Assembly: GCA_946803715.1 (NCBI GenBank)
Contig: CAMPET010000181.1
Location: forward strand, 2,678-66,677
Source of the DNA: Beroe ovata
Lineage: Eukaryota; Ctenophora; Nuda; Beroida; Beroidae
Direction: 5' to 3'
DNA: 64,000 nt
Shown: in pieces, positions 10,376 to 21,300 of the stretch
Numbering within the stretch: position 1 is the first letter of the stretch
How the letters are laid out: each line of letters starts with the position of its first letter
Program-made: the position numbers and the translations under genes
Notes under the pieces: generated by a model
What the model saw: only the letters and a program-made list of their open reading frames with translations
The model's database searches: none
What the model was told of the DNA's origin: nothing

Positions 10376-13300
10376 ATGGCTGAACAGGTGAAATCAATTG
10401 TTGAAATCCTCTGTAAGCCTCCCTTCAACAAGACATTCAACATTATCAGTTTCGATAACTTGGAACCTCTCCAACTTTTGCAAGTTCTGAACGATGTTTT
10501 CACCTACATTGAGCCGTCGGTAAGTGCTGAGCTCCGTCATCAGACCCCAGTCCCTGTGTTGTGGGGAGTTATGAGGTATTGTTTACTCTGAGCCCTATCT
10601 ATGGTCCGCTGTAGAACTTGATAGTTCTCTTCCATGAGCTGTTGAGCGGGAAAAGTGGACTAGACCACGTGTCAGTGTTTGATTGGACAGGAGTGTGTGA
10701 TCCTGTCTGTAATTCACTGACATACACAGACACACACAGACCCACACACACACACACACACACACGCATACCCACCCACAGACACAGACACAGACACAGA
10801 CACAGACACACACACATAAACGCACANAAACACACACACACACACACACACACACTATCCCCACAGAACGCAGTTGATCTGAGGGAGGAAACGCCGGAGG
10901 ACATGGCACACAGGATGCTCAAGTTTCTCTCCGTACTCAAGTACACGCCGGACTGCAGTGTCCAGGAGTTCCAAGCAGGGATCATCACTGGGGAGCGGAG
11001 CGTGGTGTATCAGACCCTGGCCTGGCTCTTGCCAAGTGTGGAGATGCTGAAAACACGGGCATACCTCGGGAAGTGAGTTTCAGAGTTGTCACTCGATAAT
11101 TGAGTGTATCGAGTCGTATGTGAGAGTAGTCACTTGATAGCTGAGTGTAGAGGGACTCGTGTCATGACTCTTGTCATGAAGAAGAAAGAAGAAGGGGAAG
11201 AAGAGTGTATACACGAGGTATACACGAGGTATACACGATGTATTATACATGATGTATACATGATGTATACACGATGTATACACGAAGTTTTCAATATTTC
11301 TCCTGAGTATACACGATGTATACGCCCGTATTGTGTACTTTTAAACATGCCCTAGGTACGAAGCGATGATGTATACTGAATGTATAGTCAGTGTATAGTG
11401 TATACATACTGTATGCACTAGTTGTATACAGTAGTTGTATACACTAGTATACACTAGTTGTATACAGTCAGAGTTCCAGTATAATCAGGGCATAATCAAG
11501 AACTTCCCAGATAAGAGACGAAGATGCATAATGCATATTCTAAAATGTACATTGTACAATGTATAGTTCTATCATGCACATGTCACATACGTATTACGTA
11601 ATGCAATGTCCATGATACCCTGTACACTACTTTATACAATACCCCAGTTCCATACTCTATCCAACTTCTCATAGCTGACCTAAATGAGGGTTTCTGTATA
11701 ATCCAGTGTTTAATCCAGGTATCTAGTGAAAGTGGACATTCCCCCGGAAATATTGCAGGATGATGAAGTAGACAAAATACACAATGAGGTATGTGTGGTC
11801 ACGTGTAGTCACGTGATACTGACCATCACTCTGTATCTCTGACACTCTACTGACACTCGATCACGTATCCTCTCCCTCTCTCTCTCAGTATCTAGAGCTT
11901 GTGGAAGAGTTCAAGACAGTTCACAAGGCCACAGACAAGCTGAAGAACACGAAGTATACAGCTGCCGATATCAAGAGAGATATCAGTCAGATGGAGCAAG
12001 AACATGATCAGATTGTCAAAACTATCGAGAGAAAGAAAGCCAGGGTAAGTGTGACACAATCTTGATGACTTGGAAAATGTACTACAACATGTATGATTTG
12101 CATGTACACGAATGTACAATGTACATGTACAACAATGTACAATGTACAATGTACATGTACACGAATGTACAATGTGCATGTTTAACAGTGTACAATGTAC
12201 ACTACCTGCGTTCTGCAGCAATATGTTATTATCTGCCCCGTATTATATAGGTTACCCTAACCCCCTTTCTCCCACAAGGTTGAGTCGATGGCTAACATGA
12301 GTGAGCTCCTAGCCGGCGCCAGGAGTCTCAGGCGAGAGCAGGAGCGCCAGGCAAGTATAGCTGAGCAGCGGCAGAGCCAGAAAGCGGCAGTCCAGGTGGC
12401 GGAGAGCAAGATACAGCGCCTCCTCGCTCAGCTGAAAGGTAGGGAGCGGCGTGATGGGGCAGTCTGTCAGTGAGAGGGCGGCGTGATGGGGCAGTCTGTC
12501 AGTGAGAGGGCGGCGTGATGGGGCAGTGTGTTTGTGAGGGAGCGNNNNNNNNNNNNNNNNNNNNNNNNNNNNNNNNNNNNNNNNNNNNNNNNNNNNNNNN
12601 NNNNNNNNNNNNNNNNNNNNNNNNNNNNNNNNNNNNNNNNNNNNNNNNNNNNNNNNNNNNNNNNNNNNNNNNNNNNNNNNNNNNNNNNNNNNNNNNNNNN
12701 NNNNNNNNNNNNNNNNNNNNNNNNNNNNNNNNNNNNNNNNNNNNNNNNNNNNNNNNNNNNNNNNNNNNNNNNNNNNNNNNNNNNNNNNNNNNNNNNNNNN
12801 NNNNNNNNNNNNNNNNNNNNNNNNNNNNNNNNNNNNNNNNNNNNNNNNNNNNNNNNNNNNNNNNNNNNNNNNNNNNNNNNNNNNNNNNNNNNNNNNNNNN
12901 NNNNNNNNNNNNNNNNNNNNNNNNNNNNNNNNNNNNNNNNNNNNNNNNNNNNNNNNNNNNNNNNNNNNNNNNNNNNNNNNNNNNNNNNNNNNNNNNNNNN
13001 NNNNNNNNNNNNNNNNNNNNNNTGGGGAGTATGACAGACTGGTATATAAAGGGGAGGGGGAATGAAGTTACCTAGGGGGATTTACAAGGGGGGGTTACAA
13101 GGGGTGTTTGGGGAGAAAGAAGGGAAGGTTACACATTGTGGGAACATATTGTGGGAACACATTGTGGGAATAACACTCCTCTACTCCTGCCTGCAGAAAG
13201 TGCTACTAGAACCGGCATTGTCAGAAGATGATATTGATGAATTGTTGGAAAAAGCACAGGAACTACAATCCGAGCTGAATGAGATGCATCAGCAGCGAAT

Positions 13301-15343
13301 GAGTAAAACTGATAATGCTGATGATAAGCTGGTCATGTTCAGAAAACAGGTAAATATTCATTCGCACTGTAATTTGGTTGGTGTCATGGGAATGTGTGGT
13401 GTTGTCATGGTTATTGTTACCAAGGGAACGAACTGACACCAGTTATTCCCAATGCAGGCTATGATGATTGCTAGGAAGAAAGAGTCACTGGCTGAGGAAC
13501 TAAAGGAATGCACTAATGAGGTATGATTAGGAACATTCACCATTATCACACATTATAATTGCACATTTGCCCTGTGTTTATGATGATATATCATCGCGTG
13601 TAACTGAATACATGTTAACTCTGTTGACACTATATGTTGACACATCTAATCTTCTCTCTGACCACACCCACTGACAACACCCCTTGACACCACATTGCAC
13701 CACACACACCCCTCACAACACTCACTCAGTGGACAGAAGTTGAGGCGGAGTTATCTAAGAAAAGGGAAGAGATGCGTGTCACTGGTGCAGAAGAAGTGCT
13801 CACTGGACCGGAGTTCAAGAAATACATTGGGATGATAAGGAACAAGGGAAATGTGTACAAGGCAAAGAGAGCTGAGGTAAGATTGCGATATATTTTAAAC
13901 CAATCCAATTCGAACATTCCGGCAATTTGAGCCGAATTCCTCACACTGTTTTTCTCTATAACAGGTCGCTGATGTGAGAGCTGAAGTTGGTGTGTTATCG
14001 AGGACAGCTGATATTTTACAGTCACAGTATAACGATGTTAAACAAACCATTGTAAGTCATAATGATGTCAATTTGCATGATCTCGTTAACTATTTCATGA
14101 ACGTGAGCGGCGGAATTTCGCTAAGTGAACAGCGCGGCGCGCACAACTAGCGCTGAAATTGTACCCTTTTCCGCACATAGCGCACACTAATCGTACTATT
14201 GATAGCATTCTGGTAGACGATGCATTGCGCGTGCGCGGCGCTGCTTAGCTTCGCTACATTTGACGTTACCTCCATGACACTTGATGTTATTTGATGTTAT
14301 TTTCAGAATAACATGGAAAAGGAGCGTGGTATATCAGGGTTTACTGATGCTCAGGATGAACTAGAGATGATATCAGCACAGAAAGGGGACGCTGACAACA
14401 AGAAGGGACAACTGTTGGAGGATATGTCTGATATGGTAGGGGCTGAGTTGTGTCATGTTCAAATAGAATTGCAACTGTTCAGTCTCATGTTGTAAAGTGT
14501 CTGATCGTGTTTCCCTTCCGCAGAGCGACAAGTTGAATCAGATGATATCGGATAAGAAAGCTGCTCTCGCTCCAGTTATAAAGGAGTTGAGACCGTTGCG
14601 TAGCAAATGTCACGAGCTTGAGCAGCTTCATGCACAGTGAGTAGATTATGAAGGAGCAGTTTCTTATTTGGTTAATGTTGTGATTAGGAGGGAGCAACAC
14701 TGTATTGTACGCCAGGAAGAAGACTGAATACGACAGTCTATCCGCTAGCCTGGGATCCAATCTACAGAACTTGGATCAGGAAGTGAGGGGATTGAGAGAG
14801 ACTGCCCAAGCTGAGGAGAGCAAACACCACTTTCTCATGCACTCTAAACAGGTGTGGGGGACACAGTTCGATTGTTCGCTATTGCAATTGTCACGTTACA
14901 CATGAGAGTGTGATATCACTCTTCACACTGTTTGCTATTGCTATTGTTTCAGTTGTTGGAGGCAGAGCAACAAAAGGTGGACGGGGAGTTGGCTGTTTAC
15001 AAGAACCCTGACCCGGCCGTTAGGAAGACATCGCTCAGAGAGCAGTACAATCGCAAGATTCAGGAGCAAGATAACCTAGGGAAGGTGCGTCCACCTCTCC
15101 CTTTCTTCACCTCACTAGTTGTAATAAGTGACATGCAGTCTCCATTTCACAGTGATCTGATATGCCATTGATCAGGCTCTGCGCACCAAACAGAAGACGG
15201 TTCGAGAACAACACTCGCCAAATGTTGCTCAAATGATAATGTGGCAGGATCTACAGAAGTTGCTTGCGTGCAAGAAATCCCTTCTCGAATCCAGGCAGAA
15301 AGAGCTTGACTTAGGAGGTGGAGAAAACCTCCTCATATTGTAA
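10376..15343 (+). CDS. IFT81: intraflagellar transport protein 81
   Basis: Core IFT-B1 subunit; with IFT74 it binds tubulin cargo for ciliary assembly. Coding exons: 10376-10519, 10867-11072, 11719-11788, 11889-12044, 12279-12438, then a gap (12545-13022), then 13197-13349, 13458-13520, 13730-13876, 13965-14051, 14307-14435, 14524-14636, 14716-14851, 14953-15084 and 15176-15343. The N-terminal calponin-homology-like domain is clear ([20 protein letters not shown]). The rest is coiled coil, ending GGENLLIL like the human GGEDRLIL. About 620 residues are visible against 676 in human. The exon before the gap ends with a 1-nt overhang and the next starts in phase 0, so at least one exon of about 45-55 codons is hidden. 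CATAG lies 2 nt before the ATG. Confidence 0.96.
10724..10855. repeat. CA/ACAGAC microsatellite in IFT81 intron 1
   Basis: (CA)n with GACACA variants and a single N at 10827, ending a few bases before the exon acceptor at 10866. Confidence 0.9.
11205..11470. repeat. GTATACACGA minisatellite and GTATAC-rich DNA in IFT81 intron 2
   Basis: Repeated GTATACACGA(G/T) units (about 11207-11320) followed by palindromic GTATAC/TAGTTGTATAC units to about 11470. A similar short-palindrome tract built on TGTACA lies at 12105-12210 in intron 4. Confidence 0.85.
12545..13022. other. assembly gap (478 N)
   Basis: Run of N in IFT81. The phase mismatch across it and the missing family segment show that coding exon sequence lies inside. 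Confidence 0.99.
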
Positions 15344-15992
15344 AATAACAGTCGAAAGTCACAGATCAGATTCTTGTGCTGTAAATTGTGTATTTGTCAG
15401 AACAATCAATATATCCTATCTTGTAAATATGATGTAAATTGTAAATACTTTCTGCTGGCTAAGGGCAAATGATATTGTATGTTATGAGGTAACCGTTTGC
15501 ATAAAATGAGCGTACTCTATTTGTGTACCTTCGAAAACAACGCATGCATGTCTAGCTGCAGTAAATCAATGCAATGAGGATCGATAGACAAGTGACATAC
15601 ATCGAACATCAAAAATGAATTGGATGGAGGCAACGCTGCGGCGCGCGCGAGAAGTGCAGATTGCCCATTTCCCGCGCGGCGCAATATTAAATAATATTGC
15701 AGCACGCGAGACAAACTGAACTTTTAACTGAAAATGCGAGCAGCTGTGAAATGCGAAAGCGTTAGCTGAACAACACATGCACAAAGATTAACTTACTTGA
15801 TTAGAAAAATAAATTTTGAATTCATATATCAGTAGTCATTTTTAAAATTGGAATAATAATAACATTTACATTTCTTTATTTTTAATTGTTCATTTTCTAT
15901 CTTACTTGTTCAATTCTACTTATTGATAATTTATAGTTTGATAAATCAATCACATAGCCTGTACCTGTACAATTTTCCTCAGGGAATGGTTC
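15344..15992. other. IFT81-STK16 intergenic region
   Basis: AT-rich with no exon. A CG-rich patch at about 15635-15715 (GCGCGCGCGAGAA) resembles a decayed family-1 MITE arm. It ends in the pyrimidine-rich TTTTCCTCAG at 15973-15982, 10 nt before the STK16 ATG. Confidence 0.6.
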
Positions 15993-17893
15993 ATGGGTGG
16001 CTGGCTTTGTTCTTGTATAAAGCAAGAAACATTGGTAATTAATGGGTTCTACCTGAAACTTCTGCATAGAGTTGGAGAAGGGTGGGTTGATTATGACAGA
16101 GAATTGAGCTGAATTCATTTCAACACATTACTCTTAACTGCTTTTAACTTCAGAGGTTTCAGCTACATTCAGTTGGCTGAAGATCTGAAGACCAAACAGC
16201 TGTATGCTGTTAAGAGATTGCTAGCACAGGAAGATGATCAAGTGGCCCAAATCAAGGATGAGGTAGAATGTCTCAAAGGGTTGTGTTGAAAATGTCATCG
16301 CATTACAGAGAACTCTTATTCCTCAAGTCCTTTATTGCCTCACTTAATTAACTTTCAGATCAAGTTTTATAAGCTCTTTGCCTCTCCACATATCATCCCA
16401 CTTCTTGATTATTGTATAGTGAGACACAAGAATATCACTGAAATCAGCCTGTTGCTGCCTTACTACAAGGTAAGTCATTTTTGGAGCATGTTGTTTCATT
16501 ACTACAAGAATCATAGTTCAGGGTTTTTGTGGAAATCTGATTATTCATATCACCATTCTTCCAGAATGGATCTCTTCTTGATTTGATCAATAAAAGACTT
16601 GAATCAAACAACTCAATCCAAGAGAGGACAATCTACTCCCTAATGAGGGGTATTTGTAGGGCACTGCATGTCATGCACAATTATCCTAGTGGACCCTTGG
16701 CTCACAGAGATGTCAAACCAGGTAGTATAGATGTTAGATCAATGGATGCATGTCATACAATTCACTGAAAAGGATATGCATAAGCTGGATATACCAGTGG
16801 TACTTTGCTTCACTATTTTGTCTCATTGTGAGTGCTGACATTCAGTTTCACAGGGAATGTACTTCTAACTGACGAGGGTAGCACACTACTCATGGATTTT
16901 GGGTCTGTAGTTCAAGGGAGATGCAAGATCACCTCAAGGAAGGAAGCCATAGCCATGCAGGTTGTTAATACGAGGTGTAAAATGTGTAGTAACAGCAACA
17001 GTTAACATTCGTAATACGAATTTCGTATTAATAAGTTTTAAATGAATGCTTCCCTTTGAGATATAACATAATTTCGCTGTCATAATCAGAAGAGAAGTCA
17101 CAGTTGTGCCTCAGTTTATCTGAGCTAACCCATAGATATCGGTTGAGGAGGGGCCACAAACAGAAACCACCTCAAAATAAACCCAAAATAAACCCAAAAT
17201 AAACCGTTCTCAATCATCTCCAGGACGTGGCAGCAGAACGAAGCACTCTACCGTACAGAGCACCAGAGCTGTTTGAAGTGCCCAGTGAGTGTGTCATTGA
17301 TGAAAAGGTGGACATTTGGGTAAGATGATATCCATATGAGCTGGTTCGTATTGTAACACATGGGGCCAGCAGAATCTGTACCTCCAAGAAGTAGTATCGC
17401 TTTCTCGCAACCTGAGAGTCAGTAACAGCCCCCTCCCTCAGTCACTGGGCTGTACTCTCTACGAGCTGGCGTTTCTACGGTCTCCGTTTGAGTGGACAAG
17501 TTGCGAACAGGGAGGGAGTATAGCGCTGGCCGTCATGGGCAGACATCTCCGATACCCAGATGTGGTTCCCTATTCTCAGGGAATGATCGACTTCATAGAG
17601 TTCATTCTGCAGGTAACTTGTGTGAAGAGTTATTTACTTTCTTTGGAAATCTTTATCGAATTTTAAATATCCGTGAGATGAAGGTTATTTCATCATTTGA
17701 TGATCACTGATCACCGGTCACTGATTTTTGAACCGATCACTGATCTCTGATCACTAATCGCGAGTAATCACCGCAGGTAGACCCTGTTAAGAGACCAGAC
17801 ATTGACACAGTCATTCAGAAGCTGGATCTCTTGGAAAGTAACTCGGGATTTAGCAGTGATGATAATATCTATGTGGAGAACATTGTGTTTTAA
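15993..17893 (+). CDS. STK16: STK16-type lipid-anchored Ser/Thr kinase
   Basis: Eight exons: 15993-16081, 16154-16262, 16359-16469, 16565-16721, 16854-16960, 17224-17319, 17442-17612 and 17777-17893. All join in phase, for about 318 residues (human STK16 305). The N-terminus MGGWLCSC keeps the myristoylation glycine (G2) and the palmitoylated cysteine pair (C6, C8) of this membrane/Golgi kinase family. Catalytic features: glycine loop VGEGGFSY, VAIK-type lysine in YAVKRL, catalytic loop AHRDVKPGNVLL, DFGS, and YRAPELF as the APE motif. An antisense frame covers exon 1, but the plus-strand reading is fixed by the family alignment and splice phase. Confidence 0.94.
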
Positions 17894-18395
17894 CCACCCC
17901 TTACTTAGCTCTGAATGCATGTGGTAAATGTTAGGCTCTCCTCCCCCTCTTTGTTAACCTGCTCTAACCCTGTTTGCCGTCATTTCCTCTTTCTTCCCCA
18001 TCTTTGTATTGGGAGGGAGGCTCTTGATATTCAGATTTTGAAATTTTGGTGCCGGACACCAAGCTTAATTTGACAGAACCTTACTCGGGATCGATTTTTA
18101 AACTGGAATGTAATTGAATTAATTTTATCATGATATATTTACAAGAATTTCAGAATTATCGAATGATTACAAGATTAGACTTTGATAGTTTTAACCCTTT
18201 ATTTTCCCATCTTTGCATAGTGTTAGTTCTGATTGATGATGGTTTTGGTAGTTATTTTGAATCTAACTCTTTTCTCCGCTATTCACTTATTGATCATACA
18301 CTGTGACCTATGTGATCGATAACAAGATCTATAATAACATTATTTAATACTACAATAACCATGTTCTAACACACTTATTCTATTTTAGCCGAAAA
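17894..18395. other. STK16-SF3B1 intergenic region
   Basis: 502 bp of T-rich sequence, no exon. It ends with TATTTTAG at 18381-18388, 7 nt before the SF3B1 ATG, compatible with either a 5' UTR intron or a trans-splice acceptor. Confidence 0.6.
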
Positions 18396-21300
18396 ATGAC
18401 TGCTCCGAAGACCCATGATGGTGAGTGGAATGAATCTCAGTTTGTTACTTTTGCGAGTTTTGTGCTCTTGACTTCGAATTTCAGCATCTTTCCGCCGAGC
18501 TAGCTCCGAAATTCGTTCAAATTCGGACTCTACGCTCAAAAATAGTTCAGAAACACTTGTTTCCAGTTTATTTTGGCGTTAAAAAGATTTGAGCCTTCAG
18601 GTGTGTGTCCCATTGATTTTGCTAAATCAGTTGTATGGTCAAATTTCGTTATTTGGGCGTGGTCTCACGGCCCATGTAGGCATTAGCTGATAATGCAATG
18701 GGCTGTTATGTGTACTATAGGTGTAGGAGAGATGGCTTGTGTGACTATTGGTCCACTCAAAAGTAGTTTCGTGATGTTTTGAGACCACTGAAATCGACAC
18801 TCAGAAAGCTTAATTCTGTGCTCATGGTACACTCATCGAGGAAATTGACCAAATAATTTTTGCTCGATTTTCACATGAATGCAATTGATTCCCAGGTAAT
18901 TTTGGACGCTGAATCGATCTACGGTGGAATTGAATGCCTATCTCGCTTCCTTGGACTGCTACGTCCAAATACATCATTTCATGGGATATTTGAACGGTTA
19001 TTTCAAAATTTGTGCATTTTCCTGTTGAGCTAGCCCCAAAATTCCTCCAAATTCGGACTCTACGCCCAAAAATAGTCCAGAAACACTTGTTTTCAGTTTA
19101 TTTTTGCGTTAAAAAATTTTGAGCCTCCTGATGTGTGTCCCATTGAATTGCTAAATCAGATTCATGGTCAAATTTCGTGATTTGGGCGTGGTCTCACGGG
19201 CCATGTAGACATTTGCTGATAATACAATTCGTTGTTATGTGTAGTATAGGTATAGGAGACATGGCTTGTATGACTATTGGTCCACTCAATAGTAGTTTTG
19301 TGGTGTTTTGAGACCACTGAAATCGACGCTCAGAAAGCTGAATTCTGTGCTCATGGTACATTGATCCATGCCCTCATGAAGAAAATGACCAAATAATTTT
19401 TGCTCGATTTTCACTCGAATGCGATCGATTCCTAGGTAATTTTGGACGCTGAATCGATCTACGGTGGAATTGAAAGTCTATCTCACTTCCTTGGACAGCT
19501 ACGTCTAAAACATTACTTCATGGGATATTAGAACAGTTATTTCAAAATTTCTGCAATTTCCTGTTGAGCTAGCCCCAAAATTCCTCCAAATTCGGACTCT
19601 ACGCTCAAAAATAGTCCAGAAACACTTGTTTCCAGTTTATTTTGGCGTTAAAAAAATTTGAGCCTTCAGGTGTGTGTCCCATTGATTTTGCTAAATCAGA
19701 TGCATGGTCAAATTTCGTTATTTGGGCATGGTCTCACGGCCCATGTAGGCATTAGCTGACAATGCATTGGGCTGTTATGTGTAGTATAGGTATAGGAGAG
19801 ATGGCTAGTATGACAATTGGTCAACTCAAAAGTAGTTTTGTGATGTTTTGAGAGCACTGAAATCGACACTCAGAAAGCTGAATTCTGTGCTCATGGTACA
19901 TTGATCCAAACACTCATGAGAAAAATGACCAAATAATTTTTGCTCCATTTTCACATGAATGCAATTGATTCCCAGGTAATTTTGGACGCTGAATCGATCT
20001 ACGGTGGAATTGAATGCCTATTACGCTTCCTTGGACTGCTACGTCCAAATACATCATTTTATGGGATATTTGAACGGTTATTTCAAAATTTGTGCATTTT
20101 CCTGTTGAGCTNTGTTGTGTTAGTTTTGTAACGCGCGGACTGAAGCAATTTATCCGATCCGCGCGAACAAGAAATTTTGCTCGCGCGCGAGAATAAGAGA
20201 ATCTCAACGCGCCGCAGAACTCTGTTTTTTCATGAATGTCGATCGCGCGTGACGTTAGAATCACCTCAAAAGTCGGGAATTGTGACATGTGGAACATTTT
20301 TCAGAAATTGAGGCACAAGTTAGAGCAATACAAGCGAAGAATAGTGCAGCGACAGAAAATGAGCCGGGAAGTAAGGTAAGTGTTGAAAATAAACTTTGAA
20401 AACATCCAGTTTACTAGAGGGAAAATAAACATCAGATTTTAAATAACACTGCTTGTGGATTTGAGATGAGTTCTCGCAAGAGAGGTCACGTTAAATTCTG
20501 TGTTGGTAATCGAACATATTGTCACTGAGATGTCACTGATTTCCCATGTATTCTGTCAAGATGGAATAACTGCTGCGAATCGTATATTTTGGAAATAGTA
20601 AATCAGTCTGATTATCTATTTCCCCAGTCCCCATCTCCTCCTTTTCAACTCTCCCCGCAACAGATCAATCTCCTTCTTGCTCCCCTGCAACATTCCCTTG
20701 TTTTCGTACGCTCTCCTCGATAAATACGGCAGTACCGCCTCTATAGGGCCATACGGCACGTATTTGTAACTGCAGTATCCGCCCGCACCCAGCAAATACG
20801 TGACCTGATCGCACATGCCGAGCAGTTGACCAAAGTAGATGCCCCCTGTGGCGGGGTCGATGCCATTCTGCCGCATTCTCTCAACCACGTACTGAATACT
20901 GAACTCGTTGTGAGACGCTATCATAGCCTCACACTTTCCTTGCTCTATCTGCTTTAGTAGAATCTCAAACATGTTGTGATAGCAGGAGTTAGTGAGCGCC
21001 TTGTCTCCGTATATGGGATCCTCGTAGCCCAGCTGGGCAGCCCGCTGCCGCTCTTGTTCCATGTACGCACCCCGCACTAACTTTGCACCGAACTTGTATC
21101 CCAGTGAGTTAGCTTTCTCTGCGTCGTATATGAGCTGTGAGGGAGTGTGTTTCAAGTAGCACTGATAAGTATTGAAAACCACAGTGTTCTGGGTGTTGTA
21201 TCTTCGCATCATCTTGTTTGCCATGAAATCTATAACGGGCTGGAAGTAAGTCTGTTCAGCGTCCACAAGCAACTTGGACTCAAGCTCCAGAGCCCGGTCT

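Larger units (their letters stand above)
7564..15343 (+). other. candidate polycistronic unit (unknown-RPL11-RPL9-OST4-IFT81)
   Basis: Five genes on one strand with stop-to-ATG spacings of 347, 148, 150 and 415 bp. Each ATG is preceded by a pyrimidine-rich tract and an AG: 8334-8335 (3 nt from the ATG), 8989-8990 (4 nt), 9711-9712 (2 nt), 10372-10373 (2 nt), and for the first gene 7564-7565 (7 nt). The two ~150-bp spacers leave little room for a poly(A) region, a promoter and a 5' exon each. Trans-splicing of a common leader onto each cistron is the simplest reading, but no spliced-leader sequence is present to confirm it. Confidence 0.55.

Noticed and set aside
15897-16118. Minus-strand reading frame upstream of the STK16 kinase body
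   Set aside because: It is antisense to STK16 exon 1, whose plus-strand reading (MGGWLCSC... to VGEG) matches the family and splices in phase.
18470-20111. Tandem array as a CRISPR or a gene cluster
   Set aside because: Units are long, contiguous and without spacers; frames through them are short and not conserved.
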